A DNA stretch of 64,000 bases from Solimonas variicoloris DSM 15731 (lineage in GTDB: Bacteria > Pseudomonadota > Gammaproteobacteria > Nevskiales > Nevskiaceae): contig NZ_KB907933.1 of NCBI RefSeq assembly GCF_000382285.1, forward strand, positions 83,033 through 147,032, written 5' to 3'. Both the position numbers and the translations under genes were made by a program. The notes below the pieces were generated by a model that did not search any database, was not told the origin of the DNA, and worked only from the letters and a program-made list of their open reading frames with translations. Shown one piece after another: positions 8,720 to 16,166 of this stretch. Within the stretch, counting starts at the first letter, position 1. Every line of letters begins with the position of its first letter.

Positions 8720-9499
8720 ATGTCCCGCCTGAGAAACAAGGTCGCCATCATCACCGGCGGCGCGCGCGGCATGGGCGCCGCGACCGCGCGCCTGTTCGCC
8801 GCCGAGGGCGCGAAGCTCGTCATCAGCGACGTGCTCGACGACGACGGCGCGCGGCTCGCCGCCGAGCTCGGCGAGCGCGCGCTGTTCGTCCATCACGACG
8901 TCAGCGACGAGAACGCCTGGTACGGCGTGCTCGAACGCGCGGTGGCGGCTTTCGGCGGCGTCGACGTGCTCATCAACAACGCCGGCGTGCTGCTGTTCCG
9001 CACCATCGCCGAAACCTCGAAGGCCGACTTCGAGCGCGTGATCGACATCAACCTGGTCGGCAGCTTTCTCGGCGTGAAGATCGTCGGCCAGCACATGGTC
9101 GGCCGCCGCCACGGCAGCATCGTCAACATCTCCTCGGTCGACGGCATGAAGGGCGCGAACGGCCTCGGCGCGTACGCGTCGAGCAAGTGGGGCATCCGCG
9201 GCCTGACGCGCGTCGCGGCGATGGAGTACGGGCACAAGGGCGTGCGCGTGAACTCGGTGCATCCCGGCGGCATCGACACGGCGATGGGCAATCCGTACGC
9301 GGAGGCGCGCGCCGAGGTCAACAAGCGCTACGCGATGGTGCCGCTGCAGCGCGTCGGCGAGCCCGACGAAGTGGCGCGCACCTCACTGTTCCTGGCCAGC
9401 GACGAATCCTCGTATCTGTGCGGCGCCGAGATCGCCGTCGACGGCGGCATGCTGACCGGCCAGTACTACGTCGGCTTTCCCGGCGCCCCCGGCGTGTGA
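8720..9499 (+). CDS. SDR similar to 3alpha(20beta)-hydroxysteroid dehydrogenase
   Basis: 259-residue classical SDR. TGGARGMG at 12-19, acidic D37 after beta-2 (VISDVLD) indicating NAD, LINNAG at 84-89, N111 in IDINLVG, S138/S139, Y152 and K156 (YASSK), and PGGI after beta-6. Overall sequence and length resemble bacterial 3alpha/20beta-hydroxysteroid dehydrogenases and cyclic-alcohol dehydrogenases. GAGGAGAAACGC before ATG is a strong ribosome site. Next gene starts 5 bp after the stop, so an operon with the NTF2 and methyltransferase genes is likely. Confidence 0.88.
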   Translation: MSRLRNKVAIITGGARGMGAATARLFAAEGAKLVISDVLDDDGARLAAELGERALFVHHDVSDENAWYGVLERAVAAFGGVDVLINNAGVLLFRTIAETSKADFERVIDINLVGSFLGVKIVGQHMVGRRHGSIVNISSVDGMKGANGLGAYASSKWGIRGLTRVAAMEYGHKGVRVNSVHPGGIDTAMGNPYAEARAEVNKRYAMVPLQRVGEPDEVARTSLFLASDESSYLCGAEIAVDGGMLTGQYYVGFPGAPGV

Positions 9500-9504
9500 C
9501 GGCG

Positions 9505-10152
9505 ATGGACCTTCGCGAAATCGGCGATCGCCTGGCGATCGAGGATCTGCTGGTGCGCTACTGCTACGCGCTCGACCGCCAGGACTGGCCGGCGTTCGAG
9601 CGCCTGTTCACCGCCGACGCGCGCCTCGACTTCACCGCCTTCGGCGGTCCCCGCGGCGATCCGGCCACGCTGCGCGCGTTCCTCGAACCGATCCTGCGCG
9701 GCCTGCACGGCGCCCAGCACGCGATCTCGACGCTGTGGATCACGCTCGACGGCGACCGCGCGCGCGTGCAGACCGCCGCGCAGGTCGCGCTGACCGCGCG
9801 CAGCGCCGACGGCCGCCTGCAGACCACCTTCAGCGGCCTCTGGTACCACGACAGGCTGCTGCGCGGCGCCGACGGCTGGCGCATCCGCGAACGCGTGCAG
9901 CAGAAGAGCTGGATGTCGTCCGCCGCGGCGGACGAGCCGACCGCCCCCCTGAATCTTCTGGCCAGGAGCCGCCGATGGAAAACGCATCCGAGCAGATCAG
10001 CCCGACCGCCTACGCGACCGGCTATTTCTGGTACCGGCACGGACTCTCGCACGAGGCTTTCGCGACGGCGCGCGGACGGCGCATCGACTTCGCGTTCGAG
10101 CTGCTGTCGCGCACCGCGCGGCTGTTCAGCGGCTACTCGCTCGAGGCGCTGA
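9505..10152 (+). CDS. SnoaL/NTF2-fold protein with overlapping C-terminal extension
   Basis: The first ~145 residues form a typical SnoaL-like NTF2 domain (IEDLLVRYCYALDRQDW, FTADARLDF, SGLWYHDRL, GWRIRERVQQKSW). Family members usually end about there. No stop occurs until residue 215, so the last ~59 residues are read in another frame across the start of the methyltransferase gene (178-bp overlap). Their Arg/Ser-rich composition looks like out-of-frame sequence. Function unknown; relatives include cyclases, isomerases and dehydratase-like proteins of polyketide and steroid pathways. Confidence 0.75.
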   Translation: MDLREIGDRLAIEDLLVRYCYALDRQDWPAFERLFTADARLDFTAFGGPRGDPATLRAFLEPILRGLHGAQHAISTLWITLDGDRARVQTAAQVALTARSADGRLQTTFSGLWYHDRLLRGADGWRIRERVQQKSWMSSAAADEPTAPLNLLARSRRWKTHPSRSARPPTRPAISGTGTDSRTRLSRRRADGASTSRSSCCRAPRGCSAATRSRR

Positions 10153-10814
10153 TGCTGGCGCGGCACAAGGGCATCGACGCGCAGCTGGCCAAGGCCATCG
10201 AATCCGGCCGCGTCGGCCAGGTCATCGAAATCGCCGCCGGCCTGTCGCCGCGCGGCTGGTCGTTCATGCGCCGCTACGGCAAGCGCCTGCGCTATCTCGA
10301 AACCGATCTGCCGGCGATGGCGCAGACCAAGGACGCGATGCTCGAAGAGGCCAGCGCGCGCTCGGAACGCCACCGCGTGGTCGTGCTCGACGCGCTCGCC
10401 GACAGCGGTCCGCATTCGCTCGCCGCCGTCGCCGCCAGCCTCGATTCCAAGGTCGGCACCGCGATCATCACCGAAGGCTTGATGAACTATCTCGACGCCG
10501 ACACCGCGCGCGGCGTCTGGGAGCGGATCGCCGCGACGCTGCGCGGCTTCCCGCAGGGCGTTTACCTGAGCGATCTCTACTTCCAGGAACGCAAGGTCCA
10601 TCCGGCACTCGCCGCGTTCGGCGCGCTGCTCGGCAAGTTCGTCAAAGGCCGCATGCACGTCCACTTCGAATCGCCGGCCGATGTCAGCCGCACGATGAAG
10701 GCGGCCGGCTTCGCCCGCGTGCGGGCGATCAAGACCGACGCCATCGCGGCGACGCGCGAGTACGCGCAGACGCGCGGCGGCGACGCCGTGCGCGTGCTGC
10801 AAGCCTGGGTCTGA
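9975..10814 (+). CDS. Leucine-carboxyl-methyltransferase-family SAM O-methyltransferase
   Basis: 279 residues of the LCMT/PPM1 family of SAM-dependent carboxyl methyltransferases. Visible family elements are VIEIAAGLSPRGW (SAM site), YLETDLP after beta-2 and ITEGLMNYL. The ATG at 9975 follows AGGAG with good spacing, so the 80-codon upstream extension is rejected. Bacterial homologues methylate small carboxylic acids or polyketides; target unknown here. The start lies inside the NTF2 frame, which implies coupled translation. Confidence 0.82.
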   Translation: MENASEQISPTAYATGYFWYRHGLSHEAFATARGRRIDFAFELLSRTARLFSGYSLEALMLARHKGIDAQLAKAIESGRVGQVIEIAAGLSPRGWSFMRRYGKRLRYLETDLPAMAQTKDAMLEEASARSERHRVVVLDALADSGPHSLAAVAASLDSKVGTAIITEGLMNYLDADTARGVWERIAATLRGFPQGVYLSDLYFQERKVHPALAAFGALLGKFVKGRMHVHFESPADVSRTMKAAGFARVRAIKTDAIAATREYAQTRGGDAVRVLQAWV

Positions 10815-10873
10815 ACCGGCGAGCGGACGCGGCTCACGGCGCCGCGTCGATCAAGGAAGGTCTGCAAAACGCT

Positions 10874-10971
10874 GTCATCGCGAGGTCGTGCAGCGGCCGC
10901 GGCGATGCAAAGACGCTACCGGCGTCATGTACCGCGGGATGACTTCGTCGCCTGCGGCACCTCGCCGTGAC
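10874..10971. repeat. Degenerate REP-like intergenic inverted repeat
   Basis: GTCATCGCGAGGT at 10874-10886 is mirrored by ACCTCGCCGTGAC at 10959-10971 (11 of 13 bases complementary). The inner text includes GGATGACTTCGTCGCC. This resembles the widespread bacterial intergenic repeats that open with GTCATTGCGAG and close with its complement. Only one copy is visible in this window. Confidence 0.45.
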
Positions 10972-10996
10972 GATGGATGCGCTTTTTCAGAGGCTT

Positions 10997-11755
10997 CTAG
11001 CCGAGGAACGCCTGACCGCCGTCGGCGGCGATGCTCTGGCCGTTGATGTAGGCGCAGTCGTCCGAGCACAGGGTCGCGACGAAGCGGCCGATGTCCGCTT
11101 CGCAGGCGCCGACGCGCTGCATCGGCACGGTGGCGACGAAGGCCGCCGCTTCGGCCGGCCGCTCGCGCGTCCACCACGCCATAGCCGGCGAATCGGCGAG
11201 CGGCATCAGCACGTTGGTGCGAATGCCATCCTTGCCCCATTCGCAGGCGGCGGCGCGCGACAGCTGGCGGATCGCTTCCTTGACCGCGCCGTAGGCACCG
11301 TAGCCGCTCATGTCCCAGCGCTTGGCGGCCGGCGAGCCGAGGTTGACGATGCTGCCGCCGTTCTTCTTCAGGTGCGGGTAGGCGAGCTTCATCAGGCGGA
11401 AGGTCGCCAGCGGGCCGGATTCCCAGCCGGCCGCGAACGCCGCTTCGTCGACCTGCTCGAGCGTGCCGAGCGGCACTTCCTGGGCGTTGTTGACGAGGAT
11501 CTGCAGGCCGCCGAAGGCCTCGACCGTGCGCGCGACCGCGCGCTGCAGCGAGGCCGCGTCCTTGACGTCGCACTCGACCGCCAGCGCCGTGCCGCCGCGG
11601 CGGCCGATCTCGGCCACCGTGGTCTCCAGCTTGGCGAGCGTGCGGCCGGTGACGGCGACGCGCGCGCCTTCGGCGGCGAGCGCGTAGGCGATGCCCTGAC
11701 CGACTCCCTGCCCGGCGCCGGTGACGAGCGCCGCCTTGCCGCTGAGTCTTTTCAC
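10997..11755 (-). CDS. Short-chain dehydrogenase/reductase
   Basis: 252-residue SDR: TGAGQGVGQG at 12-21, ILVNNA at 86-91, S141 after NLG, Y155 and K159 in YGAVK, and the usual C-terminal INGQSIAADGG. The start is GTG at 11755, preceded by GGGAGAAGACAAC; the longer reading lacks a ribosome site. TGRT after beta-2 suggests NADP. Substrate unknown. Downstream of the metallo-beta-lactamase lipoprotein and the KstD-like flavoprotein in the same direction, so probably the last gene of that unit. Confidence 0.85.
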   Translation of the reverse strand: MKRLSGKAALVTGAGQGVGQGIAYALAAEGARVAVTGRTLAKLETTVAEIGRRGGTALAVECDVKDAASLQRAVARTVEAFGGLQILVNNAQEVPLGTLEQVDEAAFAAGWESGPLATFRLMKLAYPHLKKNGGSIVNLGSPAAKRWDMSGYGAYGAVKEAIRQLSRAAACEWGKDGIRTNVLMPLADSPAMAWWTRERPAEAAAFVATVPMQRVGACEADIGRFVATLCSDDCAYINGQSIAADGGQAFLG

Positions 11756-11807
11756 GTTGTCTTCTCCCGGATGCGCCGCATGATCGGTGCGCCGCCGCGC
11801 TGCGACC

Positions 11808-13028
11808 TCATGCGCGCGGATGAGCCGCGCAGGCGCGGCGCCAGCGCGGATCGTCGACGCGGAACGTGCGCGGCCGCAGGTAGTCCTCGGGGTCGCGCAG
11901 GTAATCGAGCTCGGGCGGATCGTCGAGCGTCGCCAGCGCCGCGCGCCACGGCCGTTCGTAGGCCGCCGCGCCGCCGCCGAGAACCGGCGCCCACGCGTCG
12001 TGATGATTTGGCAGAAAAACCTGCGGATGCGCCGCGGCAACGTACAGCAGCGAGTCGCGCAGGCCGCTGGTCAGGGTGCCGAAGCCGACGATGGCGCCGA
12101 GCTGCACGTCAACGCAGTCCGGCAGCTGCGCCAGCGCCGCCCGTAGCGCCGGACCGTCCGGCGCGTCGTCGCCGATCGGCCCGGCCGAGTCGTGCCACAG
12201 CAGGCTGAAATCGCCGACGCGCAGCTGATACGCCCAGGTGCCGCCGGTCGGTTCGCCGACGCCGCCGTCGTCGAGCAGGGCGGCGGCGAACATCGCGAGC
12301 TCGCGCGGATCGGTATTCAGGTGCTCGACGTAGCTCAGCAGCTCCGGCCTGTAGATCAGCGGCAGACCGCCACTGAGCAGGTCCGCGGGATCCATCGCCG
12401 AATGGACGTGGCGGATGACCTGCAGCGGCGGCAGGTCCTGCCAGACGCGCAGGCTCTGCACCGCGCCGGGCGGCGGCGTGTCGCCGTCGCCGACGACCAG
12501 GCAGGCGAAGGGGACGCTCGCCTCGAGCTGCGCGGCCCGCGCGCGCGCCGTCGTACAGACCGTGCGGCTGCCGATCAGCGCGGCGCCGGTCTGCCCGGCG
12601 ATGTAGCCCGCATCGGCGGCATGATCGAAATGGCCGTGGCCGACGAAGATCGCTTCGGGCTGGATCGCGACCAGCTCCTCGCGCCCGATCGGCACATAGT
12701 CCTTCTGCAGACCGACGGACTCCCAGGCGTCGAACAGGAACAGATGCCCGCCGGCGGCGACGATGAAACCCGAGACGCCGTACCACCACAGCTTGACGGT
12801 CGCCGGATCGGTGGCGTCGGCGCCGAGGATGCGCTCGCGCGCCGCCTGCACGTCGACACCGGGCGCGGGCGGTGGCGGCAACGCCTGCCAGGCCTCGGGC
12901 GCGACGTCGCCCTGGTTCACCGCCGAGGCGCCGGACGGAGACTCGGTCGCCGAACAGGCGGCGAGCAGCAGCGCCGCCAGCAGCAGCAGCCCGCGACGGC
13001 AGGCAGCCAGAGCCGCAGCCGTCTTCAG
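11808..13028 (-). CDS. Metallo-beta-lactamase-fold lipoprotein, probable CTG start
   Basis: MBL-fold hydrolase with HGHFDHAAD (HxHxDH zinc motif) and late histidines (LLWHDS, LPNHHDAW). No ATG/GTG/TTG lies upstream of GTG at 12920, but the frame upstream of it encodes a perfect lipoprotein signal: RRG, then LLLLAALLLAAC with a lipobox, then SATES. That segment begins at CTG 13028, whose CTGA overlaps the TGA of the flavoprotein gene by 4 bp, the geometry of translational coupling. I therefore extend the gene to this CTG (406 residues); a second CTG six codons on is the alternative. Likely a periplasm- or outer-membrane-anchored esterase or lactonase; substrate unknown. Confidence 0.7.
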   Translation of the reverse strand: MKTAAALAACRRGLLLLAALLLAACSATESPSGASAVNQGDVAPEAWQALPPPPAPGVDVQAARERILGADATDPATVKLWWYGVSGFIVAAGGHLFLFDAWESVGLQKDYVPIGREELVAIQPEAIFVGHGHFDHAADAGYIAGQTGAALIGSRTVCTTARARAAQLEASVPFACLVVGDGDTPPPGAVQSLRVWQDLPPLQVIRHVHSAMDPADLLSGGLPLIYRPELLSYVEHLNTDPRELAMFAAALLDDGGVGEPTGGTWAYQLRVGDFSLLWHDSAGPIGDDAPDGPALRAALAQLPDCVDVQLGAIVGFGTLTSGLRDSLLYVAAAHPQVFLPNHHDAWAPVLGGGAAAYERPWRAALATLDDPPELDYLRDPEDYLRPRTFRVDDPRWRRACAAHPRA

Positions 13029-14776
13029 GCCGCGGCCCTGACGTCGTCGGCCGCCGCCGCCGTCTGCGCGAGATCGCGCGCGGCCAGATAGCCGAAGGTC
13101 ATCGCCGGGCCGAGCGTCGAGCCGGCGCCCGCGTAGGTCGGCCCCATCACCGCCGCCGAGGTGTTGCCGATCGCATAGAGGCCGGCGATCACGCTGCCGT
13201 CCTCACGCAGCACGCGGGCGCGCGCGTCGGTGACGAGCCCGCCCTTGGTGCCGATCTCGCCCGGCCACAGCGGCACGGCGTAGAACGGCGGCTTGACGAT
13301 CGGACCGAGGCAGGTATTCGGCTGCACCGACGGATCGCTGTAGTAGCGGTCGATCGCGGTCTCGCCCTTGTGGAATTCCGGATCGACGCCCGTTCGCGCG
13401 TACTCGTTCATCTTCGCGATCGTGCTCTTGAGGCCGGCGGCATCGACGTCGATCTTCTGCGCCAGCGCCTCGACCGTGTCGGCGCGGTAGTAGACCTTGT
13501 CGAGCCAGTCCTTCGGCAGCTTCGAATCCGGCTCGATCTGGCCGGGCAGGAAGATGCCCATCGGATACTTGTAGCGGAAGGTCGCGTCGAACACGAGCCA
13601 GCACGGCACGCAGCCGTTGCCCTTGGCGTCGTCGGCGTACATCGCGTCGCGGAAGTCCGGATAAGCGGCCGCTTCGTTGACGAAGCGGCGGCCCTTGCGG
13701 TTGACGGCGACGCAGCCGGGCATGCCGCGCTCGACGAACAGCGTGATCTGCTGCGGCGCGCCGGGCTTGCGCACGGTCGGCGAGCCCCAGACCTTGTCCA
13801 TCAGCGCCAGTCCGGCGCCGAGCGCCTGACCGGCGCGGATGCCGTCGCCGTGATTGATCGGCGGCGCCGCGGTCCACTCGGTGGTCGTCGGCTTGGCCAG
13901 ATACTGCTCGCGCATCTGCTGATTCGATTCGAAGCCGCCGCACGCCAGGATCACGCCGCGGCGCGCGCGGTAGCGCAGCGTGCGGCCGTTCTGGCGCACG
14001 CTCAGGCCGACGACGCGGTTGCCGCCGGCGGACGGTTCCTCGATCAGCGCCTCCATGCCGGTATTCAGCTGCAGCGGCACTCCGCGCTGCATCATCGCGT
14101 AGCGCAGCGCCGCGACCATGCCCTGGCCGAGCACCTGGCGGCGGTCGCGATGCGTCTTCAGACGCCAGCCGATGTCGAGCCAGTACTTGAGCACCAGCTT
14201 CAGCGTCAGGCCGACCCAGCCCCGCCCGCGCGAGAACAGCGTGTGCGCCTCGATCTGGTCCATCGCGATGCGGCCCATCAGTAGCGTGCCCTTGAAGGAC
14301 TCGCGCTGCCGCTCGAACTCGGCGCCAAGCTTGGTCGCGTCGAACGCATCCGGCTGCATCGAACGCCAGCCTTCCTTGCCGCCGGGCTGGTTCGGGTAGT
14401 AGTCCGGATACTTCGGCACGTTGTGGTAGTGCACGTCGAAGGTCTTCGCCAGATAGCGGACCATCTCCGGCGCGTGCTTCAGGTAGGCCTCGATGCGCTC
14501 CTGCGGCACCGCGTCGCCGATCACCGTCTTCAGGTAGGTCAGCGCCTCCTCGTACGAGTCATGGCCGCCGCTGCGGGCGATGTCGTCGTTGCAGGGAATC
14601 CAGATGCCGCCGCCGGACACCGCGCTGGTGCCGCCGTACTGGTCGGACTTCTCGATCACCACCGACGACAGGCCCTGGCCGCTCGCGCACAGCGCCGCCG
14701 TCATGCCGCCACCGCCGGAGCCGACGACGATGACGTCGTATTCCTGATCCCAGCCGCCCGCTTCGTTCACGCCCAT
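13025..14776 (-). CDS. FAD-binding dehydrogenase, 3-ketosteroid delta1-dehydrogenase-like
   Basis: 583 residues of the KstD/fumarate-reductase flavoprotein superfamily. FAD site VIVVGSGGGGMTAAL (15-29) and IEKSDQYGGTSAVSGGGIW. A second nucleotide-contact region is ARRGVILACGGFESN, and the C-terminus reads GPTYAGAGSTLGPAMTFGY, close to the end signature of 3-ketosteroid delta1-dehydrogenases. Such enzymes desaturate C1-C2 of ring A using FAD. Neighbouring KSI, KshA-like and HsaA-like genes support a steroid role, but the family also contains delta4(5alpha)-dehydrogenases, so regiochemistry is uncertain. Confidence 0.8.
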   Translation of the reverse strand: MGVNEAGGWDQEYDVIVVGSGGGGMTAALCASGQGLSSVVIEKSDQYGGTSAVSGGGIWIPCNDDIARSGGHDSYEEALTYLKTVIGDAVPQERIEAYLKHAPEMVRYLAKTFDVHYHNVPKYPDYYPNQPGGKEGWRSMQPDAFDATKLGAEFERQRESFKGTLLMGRIAMDQIEAHTLFSRGRGWVGLTLKLVLKYWLDIGWRLKTHRDRRQVLGQGMVAALRYAMMQRGVPLQLNTGMEALIEEPSAGGNRVVGLSVRQNGRTLRYRARRGVILACGGFESNQQMREQYLAKPTTTEWTAAPPINHGDGIRAGQALGAGLALMDKVWGSPTVRKPGAPQQITLFVERGMPGCVAVNRKGRRFVNEAAAYPDFRDAMYADDAKGNGCVPCWLVFDATFRYKYPMGIFLPGQIEPDSKLPKDWLDKVYYRADTVEALAQKIDVDAAGLKSTIAKMNEYARTGVDPEFHKGETAIDRYYSDPSVQPNTCLGPIVKPPFYAVPLWPGEIGTKGGLVTDARARVLREDGSVIAGLYAIGNTSAAVMGPTYAGAGSTLGPAMTFGYLAARDLAQTAAAADDVRAAA

Positions 14777-14853
14777 GTCGCCACCCGCCTAATTTGAAAG
14801 TCCGCGCCAGGGATGGCGCGGTCTTGAACAGGACGTTCCCATCGACGTTCCAC

Positions 14854-16047
14854 TCACAGAAACACGTCGGTGTTGTCGCGGCCGAGCAGCACGGCGCCGT
14901 AGTTGCGGCCGAACTGGTCCGGATTGTTGGCGTAGTGCCCGCGCGCCGCGTAGATGTCGAGCAGGTAGCGATGCAGCGGGAAGTCGGTGAAGATGCCGCG
15001 CCCGCCGCAGGCCGAGAACAGCTGGTAGACGTGCTTGGCGCAGCGGTCGACGACCTGCGCCGCCTGATGGCGGAAGTGCACGCGCTGCGTCATGTCGCTG
15101 AGCGGCTCGCCGGCGCGCACCTTGCCCATCAGCACGTCGAAGTTGCGGTGCAAGACCAGCTTCATCTCGTCGATCGCCACCGCGGTCTCGGCCGCCGCGA
15201 GTTGCGCCGGCGGCTGCTCCGAAGTCTTGTTGCCCATGTCGCCGACGCGCACCTTGGCGAAGTCGATGAAGGCGTTCAGCGCGCCCTGCAGGCCGCCGAT
15301 CGCCGCCGACGATACCGCGCGCACGAAGATCTGCCCGAACGGCAGCTTGTACAGATCGGCGGTGAACGTGTGGCGGCCCGGGTTGGTGCCCATGAAACCG
15401 TCGAGTCCCTTGTGCGTGCGGTACTCCGGCACGAACGCGTCCTTGACGACGATGTCTTTCGAGCCGGTGCCCTTCAGGCCCATCGTGTGCCAGGTGTCGA
15501 CGATCTCGAAATCGGACTTCGGCAGCAGGAAGGTGCGGTACTCCGGCGGCTGGCCTTCGTTGAAGATCAGGCCGCCGAGGAAGATCCAGTCGCAATGGTC
15601 GCAGCCGCTCGAAAAGCCCCAGCGGCCGGAGAAGCGGAAGCCGCCGTCGACCGGCTTGACCTGGCCCTTCGGCATGTAGGTCGAGGCGATGCGCACGCTC
15701 GTATCGTCCTTCCAGACGTCGGCCGCGGCCTGCGGATCGAACAGCGCGATCTGCCAGTTGTGCACGCCGATCACGGCGTAGATCCATGCCGTCGACATGC
15801 AGCCCTCGGCGAGCGTCATGACGATGTCGTAGAAGACCTGCGGATCCATCTCGTAGCCGCCGTACAGCTTCGGCTGCAGCACGCGGAAAAACCCGGCGTC
15901 CTCCATCTCGCGCACGGATTCGACCGGCACCATGCGCTGCGCTTCGGTTTGCGCGGCACGGCTGGCCAGCACCGGCACCATGTCGCGCGCGCGCTGGACG
16001 AGCACGTCGGGGCTGATGGGAACGGTCTTGGGGGCTTGGTTCTGCAC
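14854..16047 (-). CDS. HsaA-like flavin-dependent monooxygenase (acyl-CoA dehydrogenase fold)
   Basis: 397 residues of the acyl-CoA-dehydrogenase fold, group-D flavin monooxygenase type. Length and C-terminus (LHRYLLDIYAARGHYANN) match HsaA/TesA2 and p-hydroxyphenylacetate hydroxylase C2. It lacks the usual catalytic glutamate region of true acyl-CoA dehydrogenases. HsaA hydroxylates the phenolic 3-HSA made after 9,10-seco opening of the steroid. A flavin reductase partner (HsaB/TesA1) is not in the window. ATG at 16047 follows GAGGAG. Dyad copy 3 lies 78 bp upstream. Confidence 0.78.
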   Translation of the reverse strand: MQNQAPKTVPISPDVLVQRARDMVPVLASRAAQTEAQRMVPVESVREMEDAGFFRVLQPKLYGGYEMDPQVFYDIVMTLAEGCMSTAWIYAVIGVHNWQIALFDPQAAADVWKDDTSVRIASTYMPKGQVKPVDGGFRFSGRWGFSSGCDHCDWIFLGGLIFNEGQPPEYRTFLLPKSDFEIVDTWHTMGLKGTGSKDIVVKDAFVPEYRTHKGLDGFMGTNPGRHTFTADLYKLPFGQIFVRAVSSAAIGGLQGALNAFIDFAKVRVGDMGNKTSEQPPAQLAAAETAVAIDEMKLVLHRNFDVLMGKVRAGEPLSDMTQRVHFRHQAAQVVDRCAKHVYQLFSACGGRGIFTDFPLHRYLLDIYAARGHYANNPDQFGRNYGAVLLGRDNTDVFL

Positions 16048-16125
16048 GATGGATCTCCTCGTCCGCCGCGAACGTCGGCGGCTTTGTTTGCGGCTGCCTT
16101 TTTCACAGAATTCGGCGCCCCGGGC

Positions 16126-16143
16126 CTCGTCCGAAATGACGAG
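16126..16143 (-). promoter_or_regulatory. 18-bp dyad motif, copy 3
   Basis: Read on the minus strand: CTCGTCATTTCGGACGAG, with perfect 6-bp arms CTCGTC/GACGAG. It is 78 bp before the start of the HsaA-like gene. Confidence 0.5.
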
Positions 16144-16166
16144 CGCGCACGCCAGTGCAGGCCGCG

